Part shown: positions 35,659-47,726 of the stretch, one piece after another
Position numbering within the stretch: the first letter of the stretch is position 1
How the letters are laid out: every line of letters begins with the position of its first letter
Origin: JACPNO01 sp963825405
Lineage (GTDB): Bacteria > Acidobacteriota > Terriglobia > Bryobacterales > Bryobacteraceae
Direction of reading: 5' to 3'
Length of the DNA stretch: 64,000 nucleotides
NCBI GenBank assembly: GCA_963825405.1
Contig: CAWGTB010000006.1
Span: 310,001 to 374,000 of the forward strand
Translations under genes and position numbers: made by a program
Notes under the pieces: generated by a model
What the model was told of the DNA's origin: nothing
Seen by the model: only the letters and a program-made list of their open reading frames with translations
Databases searched by the model: none

Positions 35659-38600
35659 ATGGCAAGCTTTACAACTTTACGTACGCTTTGGGCGGCGCTG
35701 TTACGCGCTGCTGCGAAAGTATCGGCTTCGATCTCGCGGTTTAGCACGCCGGTGATTGGCCGTTGGGATTGGCAACCGCCTTCCTGGATTGCATTGATAG
35801 GTGGACGACTGGCGCAAGGTAAGCGCTACCTGGCTGCGGACGGAAAACGCGCGGGACTTATCCTACTGGTGTTGGTGAGTATGTTGGGCGGTTGGCTGTG
35901 GTATCTAAGCCGGCCGGTGCCGCATTATGTCACTTACACCGTTACCGCTCCCGGACTTACCGAGTACAACGAAAAAGGTATCTCTGCCATCAAACCTCTG
36001 TTTGTGCAATTCAGCGAATCCGCTGCGCCCTTGCAGCAGATGGACAAGACCATCACCAGCGGGATCGATCTTTCCCCGAAGATAGCCGGCACGTGGCGCT
36101 GGGTGAGCGACAAGAACCTCGAGTTCGCGCCAAAGAACGATTGGCCCATCGATAAGGTTTTCACCGTCTCGTTCGCCCACAAAGGATTCGTCGCTCCGGG
36201 AGTGTTGCTGGAAGATTACGGCTTTGACTTCCGCAGCCAGCCGTTCTCCGCCCGGATCACCGAGAAGCAGTTTTATCAGGACCCTCGCGACCCCAATCTC
36301 AAGAAACTGGTCGCCACCGTGCAATTCAGCCATCCCGTCGACCCCAGCCAGTTCGAGCAACGTGTGTCTCTGGGCGTTGCGAAAGACGCCGAGTATCTCG
36401 GCTTGAAGGCCAACAGCCGGAACTACACCGTCGTTTACGACAAGTTCAAACTGGCGGGCTACATCCACTCCGCGGCTCTAGCCATGCCGCGCGACGATAC
36501 ACCGATGACGCTGCGCGTGGATAAAGGCGTTCGAGCAGAGCGCGGCGGCAACGAGACGAGAGACCGGATGGAGGCCGTAGTCATGATTCCCGGCCGTTCC
36601 AGCCTGCGCTTCTCGGGATTGCAAATGACCCTGGTAGACAACGCCCGCTATGAGCCGGAGCAGATTCTGTTAGTGAACAGTTCGTCGCCGGTGGCGGAGA
36701 AGGCGTTGGCGGGCAAGGTTGCCGCGTACATGCTGCCGGTGCGCCATCCCAAACAGAGGAAGGAAGATCCGAATCCGTATAGCTGGAACGACGAAAGCCA
36801 GATCGGCAGGGAGATTCTCGCGCTGTCGCGGCCGGTGCCGGTGAGCTATGTCTCGTCGGAACAGGGCGGCGATACCTCGCACGGGTTCAAATTCCGGGCT
36901 CCTGTAGGCCGCTATATATATGTTGCGGTTCCTAACGGCGTGGAGGGAATCGGCGGGTACATTTCCGGTAAACCTTACGTCGCGACGTTTCAGGTGGAAC
37001 CCTACCGCCAAGCGCTGACTTTTCTGGGAAAGGGCGCTCTGCTGCCGTTATCGGGAGATAAAAAGGTTGGGTTCCTGGTTCGCGACGTGGATCACGTGGA
37101 GATCGAAATCGGCCGCGTGCTGCCTAACCAGTTGCAGCACATCGCGCCCATGATGTGGGATTTCAGCAAACCTAACATCTACTCAGGACTGGCGGATCAG
37201 GTGGTGGAGCGCTTCATCGAAGTGCGGGATTACAGCGGCAAGCAGCCGGGTAAGCCTACCTATGACAGCGTCGACCTCGGCCGCTACCTGCGCGGCAAAG
37301 GACAGATGAATCAGGGGTTGTTCCTGCTGCGAGTTCGTTCGGTCATTCCCTCAAAGAAGGAGGCAGTGGAGTCAGACGATGCCGATGAACAACCCGACGG
37401 CGACGAGGGCGTTCGAGACGACTATCGGGGCAATGGCGTCGCTGATACGCGGTTGATCCTGATTACCGATCTCGGTTTCATCGTGAAGCAGGCCAAGGAC
37501 GGCACCCGCGATGTGTTCGTGCAATCGATCCACACCGGCCAGCCGGTGGACGGCGTGCGGGTCGAAGCTATCGGACGCAACGGCCAGGCGGTTTTGGCCG
37601 CGACCACCGAGAATGGCGGCCGCGCCAAGCTGGCCAAGTTCGTCCAACTCAAGCGTGAAAGGTTCCCGCTGATGATCGTGGCTCAGAAGGATTCCGATCT
37701 TTCCTTCATGCCCTTCCAGACCCAGGGGCGAGCGCTCGACCTCTCGCGCTTCGACGCGGGCGGGATCGAGAACGAAAAATCCGCCCAACAGGTATCGGCG
37801 TATCTGTTTTCGGACCGCGGAATTTACCGGCCCGGCGAGACCACCCATCTTGGCCTGATCGCGCGAACCGCGGACTGGAAATCATCGTTGACCGGACTGC
37901 CGATCGAATTGGAAATCACGGATTCGCGAGGAGTTGTCGTCAGCCGCAATGCGCTTAAGCTATCGGCGGCGGCTTTCGAGGAAATAGCCTTCACCAGCCA
38001 GCCTGCCGCACCCACGGGCACGTACGAGGCAACCGCCTTTCTGGTGAAAAACGAGAAGACCCGCGAAATCCTGGGCAGTACCTCATTCAAGGTGCAGGAG
38101 TTTGAGCCGGATCGCATGAAAATACGGCTCGAGCTCAGTGCGCAGCCGGTGGAGGGATGGCTGAGACCGGACGACGTGCAAGCCCCGCGCCGCCGTCGCG
38201 CACCTTTTCGGCGAGCCCGCCAGCGGACGGCGCGTGGAAGCGGAAATGAGCCTGACCGCGGTGCTGCCCGCGTTTGCGCGCTATCCGGAGCATCGCTTCC
38301 AGGTGGGCGAATCTCTCGACGAGCCTTTTCATGAAAGCCTGCCAGCGTCGGTCACCGACGACAAGGGCATCGCCACCTTCCGGCCCGATCTGGGGCGGTT
38401 CACCGGGCGGGCATACCGGTTGAACCTGCTGGCCCGTGCCTTCGAAGCCGAAGGCGGCCGCAACGTGGCGGCGCAGAACAGCGCCATCGTTTCGAATGCG
38501 GAGTTTCTGGTCGGGGTGAAACCGGATGGCGACCTCGCGTTCGTCAAACGCGGCACCGTTCGGCAGGCACATTGGCTGGCGGTCAACCAACGGCTTGAAC

Positions 38601-41565
38601 CCGTAGCAGCGGCCTCTCTGACCCTTGAATGGGTGCAGCGCAAATACGTCTCGGTGCTGACTCAGCAAAACAACCAGACCTATAAATATGTTTCGCGGCG
38701 GAAGGAGATCGTCCGCGACAGCCGGAAAGTCCGCATCGCGGTGGGCGGCAGCAATTTCGCTCTGCCCACGCAGGAACCGGGCGATTTTGTTCTGGTCCTT
38801 CGGGATTCGACGGGCGCGGAGCTGAACAAGCTCAGCTATAGCGTGGCGGGCGAGGCGAATCTGTCGAAGTCGCTGGACCGCGATGCCGAGTTGCAAGTCC
38901 AGTTGGATAAGCCCGCTTACGCCGGCGGCGACATGATCGAGGTGAGCATCCGCGCCCCCTACGTCGGAGCGGGCCTGCTTACCGTCGAGCGCGACCGCGT
39001 GTATCAACACCGCTGGTTCAAGACGTCGGCCACCAGCTCAGTGCAAAAGATTCAGCTGCCCAGGGATTTTGAGGGCAATGGTTATGTCAGCGTGCAATTC
39101 GTGCGCGATCCGGCCTCGGACGAGATCTTCCTGAGCCCGCTGTCGTATGGCGTGGCTTCGTTTTCCGCCAATCTGGCGGCGCGGAAACAGCCGCTCACTC
39201 TGAATGTGCCGCGCGAGATCAAACCGGGCACGACATTGACCATGCAGGTGGTGCCCGCGGAGGCGACGCGCGTCGCGCTGCTGGCGGTGGACGAGGGTAT
39301 CCTGCAAGTCGCGCGCTATAAGAATCCGGATCCGCTGGCGTACTTCTTCCAGAAGCGGATGCTGGAGGTCCAAACCACGCAGATTCTCGATCTGATTCTG
39401 CCGGAATTCAAGCGTTTCCTGGAACTGGCGGCGCCGGGCGGCGATGCCGATGGCGGCTTCGCGCGGCATCTGAACCCGTTCGCCAAGAAGCGCAAACCGG
39501 CGGTAGCGTACTGGTCCGGATTGGTCGATGTAGGTCCGCGGGGACACCAGTTTCGTTATGCCGTGCCCGACTACTTCAACGGAAAGCTGCGCATCGTCGC
39601 GATCGCCGTGAGTCCTCAGCGCATAGGGACGGCCACGGGTGCCACGGAAGTGAAGGGCAGTTTCATTCTGACGCCGAATGTCCCAACGATGGTGGCCCCG
39701 GGCGACGAGTTCAGCGTGAGCGTCGGCGTCTTCAACAACACGGTAGGCGGCAGCGGGCCGATTCATCTGGAAGCTCAGGTGAGCTCGGGATTGTCGGCAG
39801 CAGGCCCGGTTACCGTGGATCTTCAAGTTGCGGACAAGAAAGAAGCCGCCGGCAGAGTTCCGTTTCAAGGCGAACTCCGTGCTGGGCCCGGCCGCGCTCA
39901 AGTTCATCGTGCGCCGGGACGGTGCGGAAGCGCGCATGGAAGAGAGCGTAAGCGTCCGGCCGGCGGTGGCTTATCGTACGCAACTCACGCTGGGCCGGTT
40001 CGAGAACGCCAGTACCGCCATTCCCGTAACCCGCGACATGTACATCGAAAAACGGAAGGTGGAGGCGGCGGTGTCCGCGGTACCCCTGGTTTGGGGCCAG
40101 GCGCTGATTGCATGGCTGGACGATTATCCCTACGCTTGCACGGAGCAGTTGGTGAGCAAGGGAATGGCAGCGCTGTTGCTGTCATCTCGTCCCGAGTTCG
40201 GCTCGGTGCGAACGCGCCCCGGCGCCCCGCTGCCCAATGCGGTGTCGGTGCTGCAAGGCCGGCAAAATGATGCCGGCGGATTTGGCCTCTGGGCGTCTTC
40301 GCCGGAGACCGCCGAATTCCCGACGGTCTACGCGGCCCAGTTTCTGCTGGAGGCAAAAGACCGCGGCCAGAAGATTTCACCGGCGCTGCTCAGCGGTCTG
40401 GACGACTGGCTGGCGCGGTTCGCCTCGACCCCGGCCTCGACCCTAGCCGACGGACGCTGGCGGGCTTACGCTGTTTATCTCCTTGCCCGGCAGGGAATCA
40501 AACCGACGAACGCGCTCTCGAATGTGGAACAAGAGTTGACGCACCGCTACCCCCAGGCGTGGCCTACGGATCTCTCGGCGGCCTGGCTGGCCGCTACGTA
40601 CAGGCTGATGCAGCGCAACAACGACGCCGAGCGGATGATCGCCAAGGTTCCTTGGGCACGCCAAAAACGCGATTTCGGCGAGGAGATCTACTACGACCCG
40701 GTGGTCCACGACGCGCAATTGCTTTACATACTCGCCGCGCCACTTCCCGGCACGACTCAGCGCGGTTCCGGCCACCGTGCTGGAAGATCTGGGTAGTGCG
40801 GCCAGCGAAAGCCGGATCGATTCTCTGTCCGCGGCCTGGACTCTGCTGTCCCTGGACGCTTACGCGAAGGCGGCCGGAGCCGCCGGAAAATTCTCCATCG
40901 TAGAGATCGGCAAGGACGGGCGTGAACGCGCGTTGCCTGGAACGCCGGGAGCGATCGCTAAGGCGGAGTTGTCCATCGGCGCGGCCAAGGTGCAGTTCGG
41001 CAAGCCGGGGGCGCTGGCAGCTTACTACGCCATCAACGAATCGGGCTTCGATCGCAACCCGCCCGCGGCGGCGGTCAACCAGGGCATCGAGATCATCCAC
41101 GAATTTCTGGATCTGAGCGGCAATCCGGTGACGAAGGTGAAGGTGGGCGAAGAGTTTCTCGTGCGCTTGCGCTTGCGCGCCGTCAAGCGCGACCGGGTTC
41201 CGCAGATCGCGGTGGTGGACTTGCTGCCCGGAGGCACGGAAGCGGTTGTCGAGTTGCGTCCTCCCGCCGATAGCAGTACGCCGGACGCCGATCCCGCTGC
41301 TGCGCGGCAGAGGGCAGGCCGTTATTCCGGGCTGCCGGTCGGATTGCCCGATAAATCCAACTGGGTGCCGCAACATGTCGAGGTGCGTGACGATCGCCTG
41401 GTGCTCTATGGCGATATCGGCAAGGATGCCGGCACCTTCGTTTATCGCGTAAGGGCAACTAATGCGGGTGTGTTTCAAGCGCCGCCGGCATTTGCCGAAG
41501 GCCTGTACGACCCCAAGACGACCGGCCTCGGCCTGGCCGGAAAGCTTGAAATCGTGAAGCCGTGA
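35659..41565 (+). CDS. yfhM: thioester-containing bacterial alpha-2-macroglobulin, three frameshifts
   Basis: The reconstructed protein is about 1,968 aa. N-terminal membrane anchor (LILLVLVSMLGGWLWYL, about 75-92) instead of the usual lipobox, then MG domains (VFTVSFAHKGFVAPG, SDRGIYRPGETTHLGLIART, YVSVQFVRDP) and the complement-like toroid with the thioester motif CTEQ (codons 40137-40148, YACTEQLVSKGMAALL). The family traps proteases in the periplasm. Frame changes near 38184, 39851 and 40737 are each cured by removing one base. It overlaps pbpC (GTGA), the classic pairing in which PBP1C repairs the wall while the macroglobulin blocks attacking proteases. Confidence 0.88.
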
Positions 41566-43874
41566 AGAAGACGATTGCGGTAACCGCGACGGCCGCGGCC
41601 GTCCTGGCGCTCTTGCGGTTGTGGCCTCACGCGCCGCTGGCGGAGCGTGTCCCGCTCTCGACCGCAGTGTGGTCGGCGGACGGGGAGTTGCTTCGGGTCA
41701 CGCTGGCGTCCGACGATCAATACCGCCTGTGGACACCGCTCTCGCAGATGTCGCCGGTCCTGGTGGAAGCGTTCCTGCTGAAAGAAGACCGCTGGTTTTA
41801 CTGGCATCCCGGCGTCAACCCGGCGGCGCTCCTTCGCGCCGGCCTGCGAACGTACCGCGGCGTGAGACGGCAGGGCGGTTCCACTCTATCCATGCAGTTG
41901 GCGCGGATGCTTTACGGGCTGAAGACCAGAAGCGCGGCGGGGAAGTTGAGTCAGATTGCGGCCGCACTCTGGCTGGAGAGCCGCTATTCGAAGCGCGAGC
42001 TGCTGGAAGCGTACCTGAACGTCGCGCCGTTCGGCGGCAATGTGCAGGGTGTCGGCGCCGCCAGCCGAATCTTCTTCGGTAAATCGCCCGACCGCGTCAA
42101 TCTGGGAGAAGCGGTGACGCTGGCCGTAATTCCCCAGAGTCCCGCCGCACGCACCGGGCATGGGCTCCAGCAGGATAAGCTGCTGAAGGCTCGCGCGCAA
42201 CTCGCTGCGTTGTGGCTGGCTCGTCATCGCGACCAGCGAGGCAGAACGCCGCCAGTTGGAATCGCCCATCGGAGCCCGGCCCGAGTTTGCCATGCCGTGG
42301 CTGGCGCCGCACTTTGTGGATGCGCTCCTCGCCGGGCGCACGGGCAGGCCGATGCGTATCGATACCACCCTCGATGCCGGTCTGCAGCGGATGGTCGAGC
42401 GCCAGATCCAGCGCTACATCGACGAATTTGGCGACCGCGGAATTCGCAACGCGGCCGCCCTGCTGCTGGATTCGCGCGATATGTCGGTCAAAGCGTGGGT
42501 GGGATCTGCCGATTATTGGAACCAGGCGATCGATGGCCAGGTGGATGGCGTGCTTGCCAAGCGTTCTCCCGGGTCAGCTCTCAAGCCCTTCATCTATGCG
42601 ATGGCGCTCGATCAAGGCGTATTGCATCCGCGGACCATATTGCGTGACGCGCCGACCTCGTTCGGGCCGTTCACACCGGAGAACTTCGATGGCCGTTTTT
42701 TCGGACCGATCCCGGCTGAGGAAGCGCTGATCCGCAGCCGCAACGTCCCGGCGGTTTGGGTTTCGATGCAGCTCAGGCAGCCGAATCTTTATGAATTCCT
42801 GCAAAGCGCCGGCGTCAGCCAACTGAAGGCGGAATCGTATTACGGGCTGGCGCTCGCCCTGGGCGGCGGCGAAGTCACCATGGAGGAACTCGCCGGACTC
42901 TATGGAATGCTCGCGAACCAGGGGACATTGCGCCGCGTGCACGCGGAGCCGCTTCCATCGCCGCGGAAACCGGAAGACGGTGCGCGAATGCTAAGCCCGG
43001 AAGCTGCGTTTATCACGCTCGACATGCTCCGCCGCAATCCGCGGCCGGATGACGATGGGGCGCCGGCGATTCGCAGCCGCTGGCCGGTCGCCTGGAAGAC
43101 CGGCACGTCGTGGGGCTTTCGCGATGCATGGTCGGCGGGCGTGGTCGGGCCGTATGTGCTGGTGGTCTGGATCGGCGATTTTCCGGGAAGGGCAATCCGA
43201 GTTTCGTCGGTATCGACGCGGCCGCGCCGCTATTCTTCCGCATCGCCGACGCCCTGAATTTCGCGCGCCCGGCCGAGCCGGCGCCCGAGCTGAAGCCGCC
43301 GCCCGGGGTGAGCAAGGTGGCGGTCTGCGCCGAAAGCGGCGACCTGCCTAACGCGTGGTGCCCGCAACGGTGGACACCTGGTACATCCCGGGCAAGTCTC
43401 CGATCCGGGTCAGCCAGATTGCACCGCGCGGTCGCGATGGATGTCGTGACCGGGCGCCCGGCCTGCCCGCCATATTCTCCCGGCAATACCCGCTTTGAAG
43501 TTTTCGAGTTCTGGACTTCCGACATGCTGAAATTGTTTCGTGAAGCGGGAATGCCGCGGCGCGTGCCGCCTCCACTGCCGGCTTGCTCGGCGGAAGATAG
43601 CTCGGAAACGCCGCGTATCGCTTCCCCGCTGCTGGGCGTCACCTACACCTTGCGGCGTTCGCGGCCCGACGGCGTCATCGCCCTCGATGCCAGCGCCGCC
43701 GCGGATGTCCGGAATATGTTCTGGTTTGACGGCGGCGCACTCATCGGCAAGCTCCGCGTTGGCGCAGGAGCATTTCCGTGGCATCCCAACGGCGAGGGAG
43801 CGCACCTGATTCGCGTGATCGACGACCAGGGGCGCGCGGCGGAGCGCGACGTGCAAGTGCGGTTTGCACCGTGA
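41562..43874 (+). CDS. pbpC: penicillin-binding protein 1C, two frameshifts
   Basis: The reconstructed protein is about 770 aa. Glycosyltransferase domain: FLLKEDRWFYWHPGVNPAAL with the catalytic Glu, QGGSTLSMQLARML and ESRYSKRELLEAYLN. Transpeptidase: SPGSALKPFIYAMALDQG (SxxK), SRNVP (SxN) and KTGTSWGFRDAW (KTG). The C-terminal PBP1C tail (LRRSRPDGVIALDAS) ends at 43874. The start is GTG 41562, overlapping the alpha-2-macroglobulin stop. One extra C near 42233 and one missing G near 43187 break the frame; the active-site motifs are intact on both sides. Confidence 0.87.
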
Positions 43875-43959
43875 GGGCGGGCGATGGCCACTATAGTAAT
43901 GTTGAAAATCAACGCTGGCCCGATTAAGAGTACACTGACAGAACCGAACGGAGGAGCCT

Positions 43960-45825
43960 ATGGCTTTATCTCCAGCCGCGGCCGCCGTGCTCGCGGTTAT
44001 TCTGCTGACTCCGGCAGCGGCGCCTGCCGCCGAGCAGTGGATCAAACTGAAATCGTCACATTTCGAACTGTATACCACCGCCGGCGAAAAGAAGGGCCGG
44101 GAAGCGATCCTATATTTTGAGCAGGTTCGAGATTTCTTCAGCAAAATCTTAGCTGACAAGAAGTCGTCGGCTGCCGCGCCAGTACGGCTCATCGCGTTCC
44201 GGTCAGAGAAGGAATACAAACCGTTCCAGCCGAGCGAAGCCGCAAATGCGTTCTATCTCGCCGGTTACGATCGCGACTACATCGTGATGCAGAGCATCGC
44301 CGCGGAGAACTATCCGGTCGCCGTGCACGAGTTCATTCACATGCTGGTCAAGCACTCCGGCGTTGAGGTTCCGATCTGGTTTAATGAGGGTCTGGCCGAG
44401 CTGTATTCGACCATGAAACCGGTTGGCAAGAAAGTGCAGGTTGGCGACCTGATACCCGGCCGCCTGGTGGTCCTGCGCGATAGCAAGTGGCTGCCGGTGG
44501 ATGCACTCACATCGGTCGGCCAAGATTCGCCCTATTACAACGAGCGCGACCGCGCGGGTGTGTTTTACGCCGAGAGTTGGGCGTTAATGCATATGCTGAA
44601 TCTCTCGGCGCAGTATCGCCCCCAGTTCGGGAAATTCCTGACCTTGCTCGCCGGTGGCCTACCCGCTACCAATGCGTTCTGGCAGGCCTATGCCAAGACC
44701 ACCGCGCAGGTGCAACAGGATCTGCAGCTATACCTGCGAGGCAATTCATTCAATGGCGCGGTGTTCGATGTGAAGCTGCAGAAATCCGACGAGCAGCCTG
44801 AAATCGAAGATGCACCTGCCCTCGAATCCACCATGGTCCTGGCTGACCTGTTGGCTCTCTCTGGCAAGAACCAGGAGGCTAAGCAGAGATATGACAGCGC
44901 CGCCGGTCAATTTCCTAAAAGCTGGGAGCCTGAAGCGGGGTTGGCCGAACTGGCGCTGCGCGAGAAGGACGTCGACGGCGCGCAGCGTCATTACGCCCGC
45001 GCCGCCGAGTTGGGCAGCACCAATGCCCGCCTGTACTACAACTACGCGCTGACCCTTCGCCGCGGCGGCCAGAACGACGCCGCACTGATACCGGTCCTGA
45101 AGCGGGCGCTCGATCTGGATCCCGATTATCAGGATGCGCATCACTATCTGGCGTTTTGCATGCTGCAGTCGCAGGACTACGAAGGGGCGGTGGAGCATTT
45201 CACCAAGGTCAGACAGATCAAGCGCGTTGAGGCGTTCCGTTACTACCACGGCTTGGCTTACGCCAATTACCGGCTTGATAAACGCGACGCGGCCAGGAAG
45301 GCTGCCGAAGCCGCGCGAAAGTTTGCTGCCAATCCCGATGAGACGGGTACGGCCGATGAGATTCTGCGTGTCATCAATCAGGAGCCGCAGGTGCAGTCGG
45401 TGCAGCGGACCGCGCCACCGGTCGATCGCATAGCGCCGGCAGCGGCCGAACAAGCGGCGCGCGTACCCATCGCCGTGCCGCAAGAGTTGGAAGACGAGAA
45501 ACCCAAGCGGCTCGTGCGGAGAAACGAGCCGCCGGAGGATCCTCGCCCAAGCGCGCTGCCGCCGGCTCCACTACGTGTCGAAGGCAAGCTGCAACAGATC
45601 GATTGTTTGGGAAAAACGGCACGGCTGAAGGTGCGGGCCGGCCAGAAGGAGATTTCGCTGGCCATCACCAACCCCGAAGCCGTGGTGTTACGAAACTCGC
45701 CAACCGGAACGCTTGATCTCACGTGCGGCCCGCAGAAAGACAATCGGCTCATCATAGAGTATGAGAACCGGCCCGACGCGAAGCTGGGCACCATCGGCGT
45801 GGTTCGCTCGATCGAATACCAGTAA
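43960..45825 (+). CDS. secreted gluzincin-like peptidase (DUF1570-type) with TPR repeats
   Basis: 621 aa. A signal peptide (to about residue 24) precedes a peptidase-MA-like domain with H123-E124-x2-H127 (VAVHEFIHMLVKHSG) and the downstream glutamate in WFNEGLAELY (E143). TPR repeats span about 290-440 (PEAGLAELALREKDVDGAQ, DPDYQDAHHYLAFCMLQSQ). A Pro-rich linker leads to a small C-terminal beta domain. Strong Shine-Dalgarno (GGAGGAG) 8 bp before the ATG. Metalloprotease activity is predicted from the motif, not proven. Stands alone after pbpC. Confidence 0.82.
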   Translation: MALSPAAAAVLAVILLTPAAAPAAEQWIKLKSSHFELYTTAGEKKGREAILYFEQVRDFFSKILADKKSSAAAPVRLIAFRSEKEYKPFQPSEAANAFYLAGYDRDYIVMQSIAAENYPVAVHEFIHMLVKHSGVEVPIWFNEGLAELYSTMKPVGKKVQVGDLIPGRLVVLRDSKWLPVDALTSVGQDSPYYNERDRAGVFYAESWALMHMLNLSAQYRPQFGKFLTLLAGGLPATNAFWQAYAKTTAQVQQDLQLYLRGNSFNGAVFDVKLQKSDEQPEIEDAPALESTMVLADLLALSGKNQEAKQRYDSAAGQFPKSWEPEAGLAELALREKDVDGAQRHYARAAELGSTNARLYYNYALTLRRGGQNDAALIPVLKRALDLDPDYQDAHHYLAFCMLQSQDYEGAVEHFTKVRQIKRVEAFRYYHGLAYANYRLDKRDAARKAAEAARKFAANPDETGTADEILRVINQEPQVQSVQRTAPPVDRIAPAAAEQAARVPIAVPQELEDEKPKRLVRRNEPPEDPRPSALPPAPLRVEGKLQQIDCLGKTARLKVRAGQKEISLAITNPEAVVLRNSPTGTLDLTCGPQKDNRLIIEYENRPDAKLGTIGVVRSIEYQ

Positions 45826-46053
45826 GTGCCCGCGCTGGAAAACTGAAGCCATGGGCCCGCGCGAGTGCCTTACGGATAATGGCAAATTCCGAACTAGCGC
45901 AATGTGCCCTTGACGGGTTGAACGCCCGCGCCACCCTGCCGATGGAACTGCCGGGGCAGGTCAACTTTTTCACCGGGGTGTTCACGCTCAATCCCCCCAG
46001 TCTGACCGTCAACGCGGAGGGAAGTCCGGCGCGCAGGCCACTTCGCGTCAGCC

Positions 46054-47498
46054 TTACCGCTTCGAGACGAAACAGTATAACGCGTCGTCGGTTCGCACAT
46101 AGATCCGGCCGGCCGATAGCGCGGGGGTTGCGAAGGCGCCTTCGCCGAGATCGTTCACCGCCAGTACATCCCAATCGCGGCCGGCTCGAAGAACGGCGAG
46201 TTTTCCTTCTTCGCTAACCACGTAAATACGGCCTTCGGCGGCAACGGGGGACGCGGAGTACCCGCCCAACGCGCCGGTCGACGCGGCCGGTCTTGAAGAC
46301 TTCGCCGGTGGAGGGGTTGAAGGCAGTCAGAATGCCGCCGTTCTTGATGACGTAGAGGACGCCATCGTAGAGCAGCGGCGACGGAATCACGCCGTCGAAG
46401 CCTTTGCCGTAATGCCACAGGTCGCGCGTAGCCTCGCCATCCAGGCGGACAGCGAGCAGGCCGGTGGGCCCGCCGGTGTGCCGTCCCCACGCATCCCATT
46501 TGTCCTGGGTGATGATGCCGTCGCCGTTCCCCATGTACTTGCCCATGCCGATGAACATCGCTGTCGTCTGGTGGTCGCTGGTGTCGCCGGGGATGTCCTG
46601 GTATTCATCCGGCGTAAGCTGTCCCGTCGTGATTCTTGTCCAGTTGGGCGAGCATGCCCGAGAAAAGGCCCGGCCCGTGATCCGCTCCGTAGCCGAACGC
46701 GTAGATGGTGTCGTGATCCAGCACGGGACTGGCGACCATGCCGGGGCTGAGGCCGGGGTGGCTGAATACCCGCTTTCCGTCGGCGACGCGATGGGCGCCG
46801 TATTGGCCCTGGCCGGCGGTCAGAATCAAAGGCGCCGAGCCTGGCGGCGTGTACAGCAGCGGAGTGCCCCAACCTTCCGATTCCTGGCGCGCGATCTTCC
46901 AGCGGATCTCGCCGTTGCGCCGGTCGAAGGCGGCGATGTAGGAATTGGTGATCTGGTCGGCCACCAGAATAATCGAATCGCCGGCGACGATCGGCGAGGC
47001 GCCCATGCCCATCGAGTTGGTGAAGGGACCGAGCGGCACTTTCCACCGCAGCCTGCCGGCCGCGTCATACGAGAGGAGACCGAAATCCTTGAAGAACACG
47101 TACACGTTTTCCCCGTCGGTGACCGGCGTAATGGCGGCGGGGTTGTTGAGCAGATTGACATCCTGCTTATGGGCGCGTTTTTCAACGCGCTCCCACAACA
47201 GCCGGCCGGTCGCGCGATCAAAGCACTCGGTGATCAGCTCTTCCTTGTCAAACCCAGTGAGGAACACGTGTCGCGCAGTGAGCACTGGAGAGGACTTGCC
47301 CGGCCGGACGGGCGTTCTCCAGATGACGTTACGCGACTTGCCGAACTCGATGGGAAAACCGGTGTCCTTCGATATGCCTGAGCCATTGGGACCGCGAAAG
47401 CGCGTCCAGCCCTGGTCCTTCGCCGGGTCCTGCGCCGGGGACGAAATTACCAACAGCGCGAGCTGCAGCAAGCCCGCGTGGAGAAATCGGCCCTTCAT
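46054..47498 (-). CDS. PQQ-type (BamB-like) beta-propeller protein, two frameshifts
   Basis: The reconstructed protein is about 481 aa with a signal peptide (MKGRFLHAGLLQLALLVISS). It starts GWTRFRGPNGSGISKDTGFP, a hallmark of secreted PQQ-binding-like repeat proteins of Acidobacteria and Planctomycetes. Blades include CFDRATGRLLWERV, AFDRRNGEIRWKIA and AFNPSTGEVFKTGR, and the end is ALSAGRIYVRTDDALYCFVS. An EF-hand-like insert LDKNHDGQLTPDEY spans the first frameshift (near 46622); the second is near 46275. Both are cured by removing one base. No dehydrogenase active-site motif was seen, so a structural or binding role is likelier than catalysis. Confidence 0.8.
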
Positions 47499-47654
47499 TC
47501 GCGGCCCAGTATAGCAGGCGTGATTGGGAGGACAAGTTCGCTACCCCGCTCCAATGGCTGCCTGTTCGATGAGTCCTACCCAGCCAACCGTGATCCGCGC
47601 CTCATTTCACAGGCATGCACAAGGGCGAATCGCCTCACATGACCTTGGGGGCGG

Positions 47655-47660
47655 TATAAT
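47655..47660 (+). promoter_or_regulatory. TATAAT -10 box upstream of kumamolisin gene
   Basis: Perfect TATAAT preceded by GCGG, 66 bp before the ATG at 47727. No convincing -35 hexamer at 17 bp, so only the -10 is supported. Confidence 0.35.
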
Positions 47661-47726
47661 GGCCCGAAGTCTGAGCCGGGAAATCCGGGTAAATCGGCGC
47701 ATAATTCGGGGAATAACAATAAGAGC

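Noticed and set aside
45879..46217. 112-residue plus-strand reading frame and a tRNA-like look near 45900-45960
   Set aside because: Composition is Arg-rich antisense to the end of the PQQ protein gene; no cloverleaf can be drawn.
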